Shown here piece by piece: positions 8,193 through 14,791 of a DNA stretch of 64,000 bases. Where the stretch lies: assembly GCA_963740455.1 (NCBI GenBank), contig CAVUEF010000015.1, forward strand, positions 1 through 64,000, read 5' to 3'. A program made the position numbers and the translations under genes. The DNA is from Paucibacter sp963740455 (GTDB taxonomy: Bacteria; Pseudomonadota; Gammaproteobacteria; Burkholderiales; Burkholderiaceae_C). The notes under the pieces were generated by a model, which saw only the letters and a program-made list of their open reading frames with translations, was not told where the DNA came from and did not search any database. How positions within the stretch are numbered: position 1 is the stretch's first letter; every line of letters starts with the position of its first letter.

Positions 8193-8401
8193 GCCAGTGG
8201 CCGTCCGTCAAGGCCAAGCGGCTGCTTGCCGCACTGATGCGCCTTGGCTGGAAAGTCAAGCGGCAATCGGGTTCTCACCGCACGCTGTCCCGTGAGGGCT
8301 GGCCCGACGTAGTCTTCGCATTCCACGACGGCGAAGAAATCGGCCCTCGTATGCTTGCGCGCATCGCCAGACTCACTGGCCTCACGCCGGAAGACCTTTG
8401 A
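8189..8401 (+). CDS. hicA: HicA-like mRNA interferase toxin
   Basis: 70-residue double-stranded-RNA-binding-like toxin. The catalytic histidine is H30 in KRQSGSHRTLSREG, after the KAKRLLAALMRLGW helix, and the C-terminal end EEIGPRMLARIARLTGLTPE matches the family. HicA cleaves mRNA and tmRNA when HicB is degraded. The GTG start overlaps the hicB stop codon. The antitoxin-first order is the reverse of the classic hicA-hicB operon but is a known variant. No inactivating change is seen. Confidence 0.87.
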   Translation: MSQWPSVKAKRLLAALMRLGWKVKRQSGSHRTLSREGWPDVVFAFHDGEEIGPRMLARIARLTGLTPEDL

Positions 8402-8530
8402 ACCCATCCGCATTGCCGTCGATGTCACGCCTTGTTGTCGAACGGCACAGCATCTATGTATGACCTCGTGGCAGCAACATTCCGTCGCGACAACAGGCTC
8501 TTACCGCCCACGATAACCGGAGGCCCTGAT

Positions 8531-8791
8531 ATGAAAGAGTTTCGTCCCGCAAAGAAACGCGTTGAAGTCTCGGTCGGAGAGTCCGTCCGCATCCTGCGCG
8601 AGCTCCAGGAATTGAGCCAAAGCCAGCTTTCCGAGCTGACGGGCATCCCTCAAGCAACGATCTCGGCCATCGAAAACGGCAGAGTGAATCTGGGTGTCGA
8701 ACGCGCCAAGGTTTTTGCCCGCGCCCTCCAGTGCCATCCGGCCGTACTCGTGTTTCCTGGCTGGGACGTTTCTCTCAAGGATGCGGCATAA
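8531..8791 (+). CDS. XRE-type helix-turn-helix protein, antitoxin-like, without visible toxin
   Basis: 86 residues with a Cro/C1 helix-turn-helix: VGESVRILRELQELSQSQLS followed by ELTGIPQATISAIENGRVNL. The ending HPAVLVFPGW is typical of single-domain antitoxins of RelE-like and related systems. The start at 8531 is supported by CCGGAGG about 7 nt upstream, at 8517-8523. The preceding 129 bp hold no intact toxin gene; an open frame through MYDLVAATFRRDN continues into this gene but looks like leader sequence or a worn remnant. It is either an orphan antitoxin or a small regulator. DNA binding is secure; the biological target is not. Confidence 0.78.
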   Translation: MKEFRPAKKRVEVSVGESVRILRELQELSQSQLSELTGIPQATISAIENGRVNLGVERAKVFARALQCHPAVLVFPGWDVSLKDAA

Positions 8792-8821
8792 GCCGCGCAA
8801 CACGGACGCGCCGTCGAAAAG

Positions 8822-8905
8822 CGCGCCGTACTGGTAAACGATCCCCCTTTTGATCCGCAAGTGCGGCTAAGGTATGTCCCAACGACCCGGACCAAGAGCC
8901 GGGCA
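8822..8905 (+). repeat. 84-bp dispersed repeat, copy 1
   Basis: This stretch matches 12307-12390 over 84 bp with 10 substitutions and no gaps (about 88% identity by eye). It contains the conserved blocks CGCGCCGTACTGGTAAAC, CCCTTTTGATC and TGCGGCTAAGGT, and ends in a hairpin CCCGG-ACCAAGAG-CCGGG. Differences fall outside the hairpin stem. No reading frame shows third-position bias between the copies, which favours a DNA or RNA element over coding sequence. Confidence 0.8.
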
Positions 8906-9104
8906 AGACTGCGGGCTTTCGCGATTCACGTACCTGGATGTCAAACCGGTATGAATGCCTGAAAGCCAATGTACAAGCCAGTTTCAGGGGGAATCGGATG
9001 TCCAGATTGAATCGTAGCGTGCAGATTAAACGGCAGGCTGTGCCGTATTGGTTAGGCTTCTCGCAATCCGTAGCGTGACTTCATTCAACGTTGAGGTTCT
9101 CACC

Positions 9105-9353
9105 ATGACAGAGCAAGACCGGATGTCAGCTTTCATCCTCGCAAAGATGCGAATCATTGAGGCGGCACTCGGGGCCCTTCTAGCCCGCGCAGAGCATCGC
9201 GACGCTGCCAAAGAACTAGCCACAAAGATGCTGCAAATCTATGAGAACCGAGCATTATTCGAGGACATGTCCGACGAAGAAATATCCATCGCAACTGCCG
9301 GCTATCGAGAGACGTTCCGACGCCTATTTGGCGAATATCCGCCGGAGCAATGA
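9105..9353 (+). CDS. Hypothetical protein, 82 aa
   Basis: I do not recognise this family. The 82-residue product begins MTEQDRMSAFILAKMRIIEA, is almost entirely helix-forming, has no signal peptide or membrane segment, and ends LFGEYPPEQ. A moderately charged helix (AEHRDAAKELATKMLQIYENR) is followed by DMSDEEISIATAGYRETFRR. The ATG at 9105 is preceded by TTGAGG, which could serve as a weak ribosome site. The gene lies after the first 84-bp repeat and before a small membrane-protein gene. Lower GC and a more relaxed codon pattern than the neighbours suggest acquisition, but this is an impression rather than a measurement. Confidence 0.55.
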   Translation: MTEQDRMSAFILAKMRIIEAALGALLARAEHRDAAKELATKMLQIYENRALFEDMSDEEISIATAGYRETFRRLFGEYPPEQ

Positions 9354-9446
9354 ATAGGCCACCTTTCCGGCCGGGCACGTTGTCGCGCTCTGTCTCAACA
9401 GCACCTTGTCTACCCCCACCTCAAATCTCGGGGCATTGGAGTGTTT

Positions 9447-10124
9447 ATGAAGCAAGGACCACTACGGATGGGTATGTTTCTTACAGTCATCTGGATCGCC
9501 TCCGTCGCTGGCTATGCTGCGTGGGAGTATTCGTCGCGCAACGTATTCTGTGAGTTCGCCTCGCCCGGTGCGGCTAAGCCCATTTGCCAGCACTTCTTCT
9601 GGTCGTGTCCACAGGAGTCGTTCGGTATGTTTACCGATCTAGTTCCCAGGGACGGCAGTTCGTTCACTGCCAATGTCGGGCGCATGCTTACTTTGGCGGT
9701 TGGCGTCCCCATCGTTGCGTGGTTGCTCTCGTTTGGCATTGCGTGGGTGGCACGCGGTTTCCAAGCGCCTGCTAGTTCGGTGGGTCAATCCATACCCTCA
9801 ACTGAAAGGCCTGCTCCGACCATTGACCAGCATGGCTTCAAATTCCTGTCGCCCGTTGTGCTGAGTTCGCTCGCCCTCTCAGTAGTGCTCATCGAGAGTG
9901 GTAGCTTTCCGTATCGCGTTGGCCTTGCCCTGGGCCAAATCCTTGCCTCGTGCATCATCGCGGCACCGATTGTCGTGGCAATCTGGACAGTTGCACGTAA
10001 GCGGAATGCGGAACGCTGGCATTGGGTTCGTTGGCTGAATCGGTTGGCAGTAGCAACAGCCCTGGTATGGTTCGCGGTCTGGGTAGTCAGTCGAAGCGCC
10101 CTTGAGAAGTTTCTTGCGGGTTAG
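9447..10124 (+). CDS. Hypothetical inner-membrane protein with about four membrane segments
   Basis: 225 residues, family unknown. Hydrophobic segments are visible near residues 10-25 (FLTVIWIASVAGYAAW), 80-100 (MLTLAVGVPIVAWLLSFGI), 130-175 (LSPVVLSSLALSVVLI, then ILASCIIAAPIVVAIW) and 195-215 (ALVWFAVWVV). The first periplasmic or cytoplasmic loop contains three cysteines. A GGAG at 9438-9441 places the start at ATG 9447 rather than the in-frame GTG at 9441. It is encoded between the unknown 82-aa gene and a decayed fragment. Nothing in sequence or context gives a function. Confidence 0.6.
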   Translation: MKQGPLRMGMFLTVIWIASVAGYAAWEYSSRNVFCEFASPGAAKPICQHFFWSCPQESFGMFTDLVPRDGSSFTANVGRMLTLAVGVPIVAWLLSFGIAWVARGFQAPASSVGQSIPSTERPAPTIDQHGFKFLSPVVLSSLALSVVLIESGSFPYRVGLALGQILASCIIAAPIVVAIWTVARKRNAERWHWVRWLNRLAVATALVWFAVWVVSRSALEKFLAG

Positions 10125-10222
10125 TCTTCCCCATCAAAACGACGATCTGAATGGTTGATAGGTGTTCGACGAACTTCCCCACCATGACCGAAGCCGAACT
10201 CTCCGCACTCGACACCCAGCCC
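10125..10222 (+). pseudogene. Decayed duplicate of the 5' end and leader of the methyltransferase at 13960
   Basis: The segment around ATG 10184 reads MTEAELSALDTQ and lines up with MPEAELAALDAQ of the intact methyltransferase (ATG 13975). Similarity extends upstream into non-coding DNA: CTTCCCCATCAA, GACGAT-TGAA and CGAACTTC occur in both places in the same order, with a deletion between them. After about 13 codons the frame diverges and soon stops. I read it as the relic of a duplication whose body was lost. The remaining DNA to the start of the antiporter at 10372 shows nothing I can name. Confidence 0.6.
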
Positions 10223-10371
10223 ACCGCTCCACGGCCATGGCGTCGCGCAGCGCGATCAGACCTTCTCTCGGCACGACAACTTTGCGGTATGTTCGCTCCG
10301 TGACCGCCAAGACCGCCCCATCCAAACCAATCCGCGGCAGCACCTGCCTGCGGGTGCGCTGAGTTCGCGCG

Positions 10372-12213
10372 ATGGAGCACGCACCTGCGTGGCTGGTCAA
10401 CAGCTTCATCTACTTGAGCGCGGCGGTGATTGCCGTGCCGCTGAGCAAGGCGCTCGGTCTGGGCGCCATCATTGGCTACCTGGCTGCCGGCATGGCCATC
10501 GGCCCTTGGGGTCTGGGCCTGGTCACGAACGTGCAGGACATCCTGCACTTCGCTGAGTTCGGCGTCGTGCTGATGCTGTTTCTGGTGGGTCTGGAGCTGG
10601 ACCCCAAGCGCTTGTGGGCGATGCGGCGACCCATCTTCGGCTGGGGCAGCGCGCAGGTGCTGGGATGCGCGCTGGTGTTGACGGCGCTCGCGATGGTGTT
10701 CGGCGTCGGCTGGAAGACCGCCCTGGTGGCGTCGCTGGGGCTGGCGCTGTCGAGCACCGCCATCGCGTTGCAGGTGATGGGTGAACGCAATCTGCTGCCC
10801 ACCACCAGTGGTCGAGCGGCCTTTTCTATTCTGCTGTTTCAGGACGTTGCTGCGATCCCGATCCTGGCCTTGCTGCCGCTGCTGGGCGCGGCAGTTGCAG
10901 GCAATGCCGGCGACGCTGAAGCCGGCAACCACGCCGTCGAAGCCGCAAGAATCATTGGCGTGATCGCCGCCATCGTGCTGGGCGGCAGGCTGCTGCTGCG
11001 GCCATTGTTTCGCTGGATCGCTCGCTCGCGCACGCCCGAGATATTCACCGCCGCATCATTGCTGCTGGTGGTCGGTATCGCCGGGCTGATGCAATTGGTC
11101 GGCCTGTCGATGGCGCTGGGTGCGTTTCTGGCTGGCGTGCTGCTGGCTGAGAGCGAATACCGGCGCGAGCTGGAAACCGACATCGAACCGTTCAAGGGGC
11201 TGCTGCTCGGGCTGTTCTTCATTGCCGTCGGCATGAGCATCGATTTCGGCGTGCTGATGGCGTCGCCCGGCCTGATGGCGGCCATCGTGCTCGGCTTTCT
11301 GCTGAGCAAGGCCATCGTCATCTACCTGCTGGCCCGGCAAATGGGCGTCGCGTTCCAGGACCGACCCGTCTTCACCCTGCTGCTGGCTCAAGGGGGTGAA
11401 TTCGCGTTCGTCGTGTTCCAGGCCGCCGCCGGGGCGCGCGTATTCGCGCCCGAGACTGCATCGCTGTTGATTGGTGCGGTGGCCGTGTCGATGCTGGTCT
11501 CCCCACTGCTGCTGGTGGCGTTCGACAAGCTGCTGCTGCCGCGCTACGGGAGCCGGCGCAGCACCAAGCTGGAAGAAATATCGGAGCAGCAGGAGGCGCC
11601 GGTGCTGATTGCCGGCTTCGGACGTTACGGTCAGATCGTGGCGCGCATGATGCTTGCCGAAGGCGTCGAGTGCACGGTACTCGACCATGATGCAGACATG
11701 GTCGAGGCGGCGCGCAGTTTCGGTTACCGCGTTTTCTATGGCGACGCTTCGCGGCTCGATCTGCTGCGCACTGCCGGCGCCGCCACGGCGCGGGTGCTGG
11801 TGCTGGCGGTCGACGATGTGGCGCAATCGCTCGACATCGTCGACCTGGTCCGCGCGCATTTCCCGCAGCTGGAGATCGTTGCCAGGGCGCGCGACGTCAC
11901 GCACTGGAACCAGTTGCGCGATCGCGAGGTGACGCTGGTGCAGCGCGAGATGTTCGAGTCGAGCTTGCGCAGCGCGCGCAGCGTGCTCGAACTGCTGGGA
12001 CGCAATGCCGCAGACGCCAAAGCCACGGCCCTACGCTTTCGGGCCCACAACCTTGAGTTGTTCGAGAGGATGCACCCCCATTACAAAGATCGCGCCAAGC
12101 TGATTGCGGTCGTGAAACAGGGGCGCCTGCAACTCGAAGAGCAGATGGCCCAGGAGCGGCTCGAACGTGCCCGGCGCGAAGCCGCATCGGCCCAGCGCGC
12201 ACCCGATGCGTGA
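10372..12213 (+). CDS. KefB/KefC-type monovalent cation:proton antiporter (CPA2 family)
   Basis: 613 residues. The first ~380 form the 12-13-segment Na+/H+ exchanger domain, with the family sequences GLGAIIGYLAAGMAIGP, LFLVGLELDPKRLW, LSSTAIALQVM and LLFQDVAAIPILALLPLLG, the last carrying the conserved Q-D pair of KefC-like proteins. A cytosolic TrkA-N/RCK domain follows, with NAD-binding GFGRYG at about 414-419 and YGDASRLDLL. KefB/C release K+ in exchange for H+ under electrophile stress and are held closed by glutathione; whether this protein is glutathione-gated cannot be told, and no KefF/KefG partner is adjacent. The C-terminal tail (LQLEEQMAQERLERARRE) is a charged helix. Confidence 0.9.
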   Translation: MEHAPAWLVNSFIYLSAAVIAVPLSKALGLGAIIGYLAAGMAIGPWGLGLVTNVQDILHFAEFGVVLMLFLVGLELDPKRLWAMRRPIFGWGSAQVLGCALVLTALAMVFGVGWKTALVASLGLALSSTAIALQVMGERNLLPTTSGRAAFSILLFQDVAAIPILALLPLLGAAVAGNAGDAEAGNHAVEAARIIGVIAAIVLGGRLLLRPLFRWIARSRTPEIFTAASLLLVVGIAGLMQLVGLSMALGAFLAGVLLAESEYRRELETDIEPFKGLLLGLFFIAVGMSIDFGVLMASPGLMAAIVLGFLLSKAIVIYLLARQMGVAFQDRPVFTLLLAQGGEFAFVVFQAAAGARVFAPETASLLIGAVAVSMLVSPLLLVAFDKLLLPRYGSRRSTKLEEISEQQEAPVLIAGFGRYGQIVARMMLAEGVECTVLDHDADMVEAARSFGYRVFYGDASRLDLLRTAGAATARVLVLAVDDVAQSLDIVDLVRAHFPQLEIVARARDVTHWNQLRDREVTLVQREMFESSLRSARSVLELLGRNAADAKATALRFRAHNLELFERMHPHYKDRAKLIAVVKQGRLQLEEQMAQERLERARREAASAQRAPDA

Positions 12214-12306
12214 TCGGTGCCAGGGATACGGCCCATGACCAGCCGCTGCACGCAGTGCCCAAAGTCATAGGCGCGGCGCTGCACCTGAAGCTAGCTGCGA
12301 ATCCAT

Positions 12307-12390
12307 CGCGCCGTACTGGTAAACCATCTCCCTTTTGATCAGCGAGTGCGGCTAAGGTCTCCACCAACAACCCGGACCTAGAGCCGGGCA
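12307..12390 (+). repeat. 84-bp dispersed repeat, copy 2
   Basis: Same 84-bp element as at 8822-8905, same orientation, 10 substitutions. The terminal hairpin CCCGG-ACCTAGAG-CCGGG keeps its 5-bp stem, and only one loop base differs. It lies in the 271-bp gap between the antiporter gene and a methyltransferase gene. Together the copies bracket the 82-aa gene, the membrane-protein gene, the decayed fragment and the antiporter. Confidence 0.8.
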
Positions 12391-12484
12391 GATCAAGTGG
12401 CCGGGCGGCGCCGTATCCATTTGCGTAGTAGTCGGAAGCGCACCGCGAAGCAACATCAATGTCTAACCCAGAGGAGAACCTCCT

Positions 12485-13348
12485 GTGGCCGAACAGCAAA
12501 CCTCATTCGACGCAGCGAAGTACAAGAACGCGCAGCGAGAGCAATGGAACAAGGACGGCGCAGCATGGCGGCGCTGGACTCCCACGCTGGAGCGTTGGTA
12601 TGGCGTAGCTACCCGCCAGATGCTCGATCTGGCCATGATTCAGCCAGGGCAACGCATCCTGGACATCGCCGCCGGCGCTGGTGAGCCAGCGGTCAGTGCA
12701 GCCGAACGGGTCGGCCCTGACGGTTACGTGCTGGCGACCGACATCTCGGAAGGGATCGTCGAGCTTGCGCGCCAGGTCGCGCGTGAACGGGGGCTCCAAC
12801 AGATCGAGACCCGCGCCATGGACGGCGAAAAACTGGATCTGCCCGACGCTTCGTTTGACGCGGTGCTGTGCCGGCTGGGTCTGATGTATATGCCGCACCC
12901 GGTGACAGCGCTGCGCGAATGGCGCCGCGCGCTGAGACCGGGCGGTCGGGTCGCCGTCGCTGTCTTTTCCACGCCCGATCGAAACCCTTGGGGTGCTCTG
13001 CCCGCCTCCATCATCCGCCAGCGCGCGCAGCTCCCACCTCCCGTTGCCGGGCAACCTGGCCCGTTCAGCCTTGGCGCTCCCGGCGTGCTCGAAGGCATCT
13101 TCCGTGAAGCCGGATTCGCCGACCCCGAAGTTCGCGCCGTGCCGGTGCCGCACAGAGCGGCCAGTGCCGCCGACTACGTGCAGGTCGCTCGAGAAGCCTT
13201 CGGTGGATTCAACGCCATGATGGCTCGGCTGCCCGCTCAGGAGTGCGAGTCGGTGTGGAACGAAGTGCAGGCCTCCATGCGCAGTTTCGAATCGCCTGGT
13301 GGATTCGAGGTGTCGGGTGAGTGCCTTGTCGTTGCGGCCACGAAGTGA
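12485..13348 (+). CDS. Class I SAM-dependent methyltransferase (UbiE-like)
   Basis: 287 residues with a Methyltransf_11/25 core. Motif I is ILDIAAGAGEPAVSAAERVG (residues ~59-78), motif II YVLATDISEGIVELAR, then DGEKLDLPDASFDAVLCRLG and the post-motif RALRPGGRVAVAVFS. It resembles UbiE/COQ5-like small-molecule methyltransferases but is not the housekeeping UbiE; the substrate is unknown. The start is GTG 12485, chosen because GAGGAGAA at 12471-12478 is well placed and the next ATG lies inside the conserved N-terminal helix. It follows the second 84-bp repeat and seems to be a single-gene unit. Confidence 0.85.
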   Translation: MAEQQTSFDAAKYKNAQREQWNKDGAAWRRWTPTLERWYGVATRQMLDLAMIQPGQRILDIAAGAGEPAVSAAERVGPDGYVLATDISEGIVELARQVARERGLQQIETRAMDGEKLDLPDASFDAVLCRLGLMYMPHPVTALREWRRALRPGGRVAVAVFSTPDRNPWGALPASIIRQRAQLPPPVAGQPGPFSLGAPGVLEGIFREAGFADPEVRAVPVPHRAASAADYVQVAREAFGGFNAMMARLPAQECESVWNEVQASMRSFESPGGFEVSGECLVVAATK

Positions 13349-13475
13349 TCTTGCGCAGCCTGCACTCATCAGTTGCAGCCGAGCCGATCGGGCATTTGCA
13401 CGAAGCCATGGTGAGAATGCGCCCGGTCAGCCTTACCCGATACACCCGAACGCCTTCCCGCGGTGGATCAATCGT

Positions 13476-13503
13476 TTGACGATATGCATCGTATATGCAT
13501 AAT
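13476..13503 (+). promoter_or_regulatory. Promoter and direct-repeat operator of the brnA module
   Basis: TTGACG at 13476-13481 and CATAAT at 13498-13503 are separated by 16 bp. Between and across them lie two copies of ATATGCAT (13482-13489 and 13493-13500), 11 bp apart, i.e. on the same face of the helix. ATATGCAT is itself palindromic. A ribbon-helix-helix antitoxin such as BrnA would be expected to bind here and repress; that is inference. Confidence 0.65.
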
Positions 13504-13509
13504 CTAGCC

Positions 13510-13824
13510 ATGGACTTCGAGTTCGACCCGGACAAGGCGAAGGCGAATCGGAGCAATACAGTGCGTAAGGAATACGATTTTTCCAAGGCCACGCGGGGTG
13601 CCGTCATCCCTTCGCCGGGGAAGACCCGCATCACGATCATGCTCGATGATGACTTGATTGAGTTCTTCCGCGCGAAGGCGGAGGCGCAAGGCGGCGGGTA
13701 TCAGACCATGATCAATGCAACCCTGCGCGCCTCGGTCGAGCAGAAACAGAGCAAGTCGGCAGAAGACAAGCCACTGACCATTGCCGTTCTTCGCAAGATC
13801 TTGCGCGAGGAGTTGCACCAGTAG
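13510..13824 (+). CDS. brnA: BrnA antitoxin, fused in frame to the first codons of a lost BrnT toxin
   Basis: The body of this protein, from RKEYDFSKATRGAVI through GKTRITIMLDDDLIEFFRAK to GGGYQTMINATLRASVE, is a BrnA-type ribbon-helix-helix antitoxin of normal size. The 16 codons in front of it, MDFEFDPDKAKANRSN, instead match the start of BrnT, the RNase toxin normally encoded just upstream. The simplest reading is that almost all of brnT was deleted in frame. Translation of BrnA itself may begin at GTG 13561, which has CGGAG at 13549-13553. The predicted promoter would start transcription almost at ATG 13510, so the long form would be nearly leaderless. The antitoxin probably survives as a lone repressor. 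Confidence 0.75.
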   Translation: MDFEFDPDKAKANRSNTVRKEYDFSKATRGAVIPSPGKTRITIMLDDDLIEFFRAKAEAQGGGYQTMINATLRASVEQKQSKSAEDKPLTIAVLRKILREELHQ

Positions 13825-13959
13825 GGCACCGGCGAACACGGGTGTCTGCCCCCTACACGGACTTCCCGCCGCATCAACACCGTTGCATCGACTTCCCCAT
13901 CAACACGGGTTCTTGAGCGAATTGCACGCCGACGATTTGAAGAGCTGACCAGAAACTCG

Positions 13960-14658
13960 ATGAACTTCGCCGCCATGCCCGAAGCCGAACTTGCGGCGCT
14001 CGACGCGCAACTCGCGACGACCGAGCACGCCCGCTGGCAGTCGTTCTACACGGACCGTGCCAGGTCTTGCCCGTTCTTCGTGTCGCATCCCGACGAGAAT
14101 CTTGTCGATTGGTTGAATCAGAACAGAATTGCTCCCGGGCGCGCCATCGATCTGGGTTGCGGTAACGGCCGCAATGCCATCTATCTTGCGCAACAGGGCT
14201 TTGCCGTCGAGGGCGTCGACTACTCCGAGTCGGCCATGCAATGGGCGCGCGAGCGCGTGCTTGAGGCCGGCGTGCAGGTCACGCTGACACGTCGCTCGGT
14301 GTTCGACCTGGAGCTGATGGATGTCTCGTACGACCTGGTCTACGACTCGGGTTGCTTTCATCACATTGCGCCACACCGGCGTCAGCGCTATGTCGAACTG
14401 GTCAGCCGCACACTCAAGCCAGGCGGCGTGTTCGGGCTGGTGTGTTTCAAGCCGGAAGGCGGCAGCGGCATGAGCGATGAAGCGGTCTACGCGCAGGGAA
14501 CGCTGGGAGGTGGCTTGGGTTATACGCAAGAGCAGCTGCGCCATATCTGGTCGCCGGCGCTGCGCATTGTTTCGCTGCGCACGATGCGCGAGCCCACCGT
14601 GGATGAACGCCCGTTCGGCAAAGACTTCCTGTGGGCCATGCTGGCACGCAAGTCTTGA
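13960..14658 (+). CDS. Class I SAM-dependent methyltransferase
   Basis: 232 residues. The SAM motif I is AIDLGCGNGRNAIYLAQQG, followed by GVDYSESAMQWARERV, YDLVYDSGCFHHIAPHRR and TLKPGGVFGLVCFKPEG. The D-S-G-C-F-H-H stretch resembles the thiopurine/TehB-like methyltransferases that act on small thiol, tellurite or metalloid substrates; this is suggestive only. ATG 13960 gives MNFAAMPEAEL and ATG 13975 is an alternative; in the decayed duplicate at 10125-10222 the position equivalent to the first ATG is ACG, so 13975 may be the older start. Transcribed on its own toward the convergent GGDEF gene. Confidence 0.82.
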   Translation: MNFAAMPEAELAALDAQLATTEHARWQSFYTDRARSCPFFVSHPDENLVDWLNQNRIAPGRAIDLGCGNGRNAIYLAQQGFAVEGVDYSESAMQWARERVLEAGVQVTLTRRSVFDLELMDVSYDLVYDSGCFHHIAPHRRQRYVELVSRTLKPGGVFGLVCFKPEGGSGMSDEAVYAQGTLGGGLGYTQEQLRHIWSPALRIVSLRTMREPTVDERPFGKDFLWAMLARKS

Positions 14659-14791
14659 GGGTCAGACTCAACCCGAGGTCGCCACCACCACGCGAATGCG
14701 CGCATCTGTCGGGTTTACGGATGACGTTCAAGGTGGCGCCGCAGGTATTCCGGTCAGGATTTGAGCATCGTCAACCGATGCAGCACAGCGC

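Noticed and set aside
9051..9057. GTTAGGC, which could be the core of an integron attC site in a gene-cassette-like stretch.
   Set aside because: No matching inverse core (RYYYAAC) with complementary arms is found upstream, and no second site occurs after the next genes. A lone 7-mer is not evidence.
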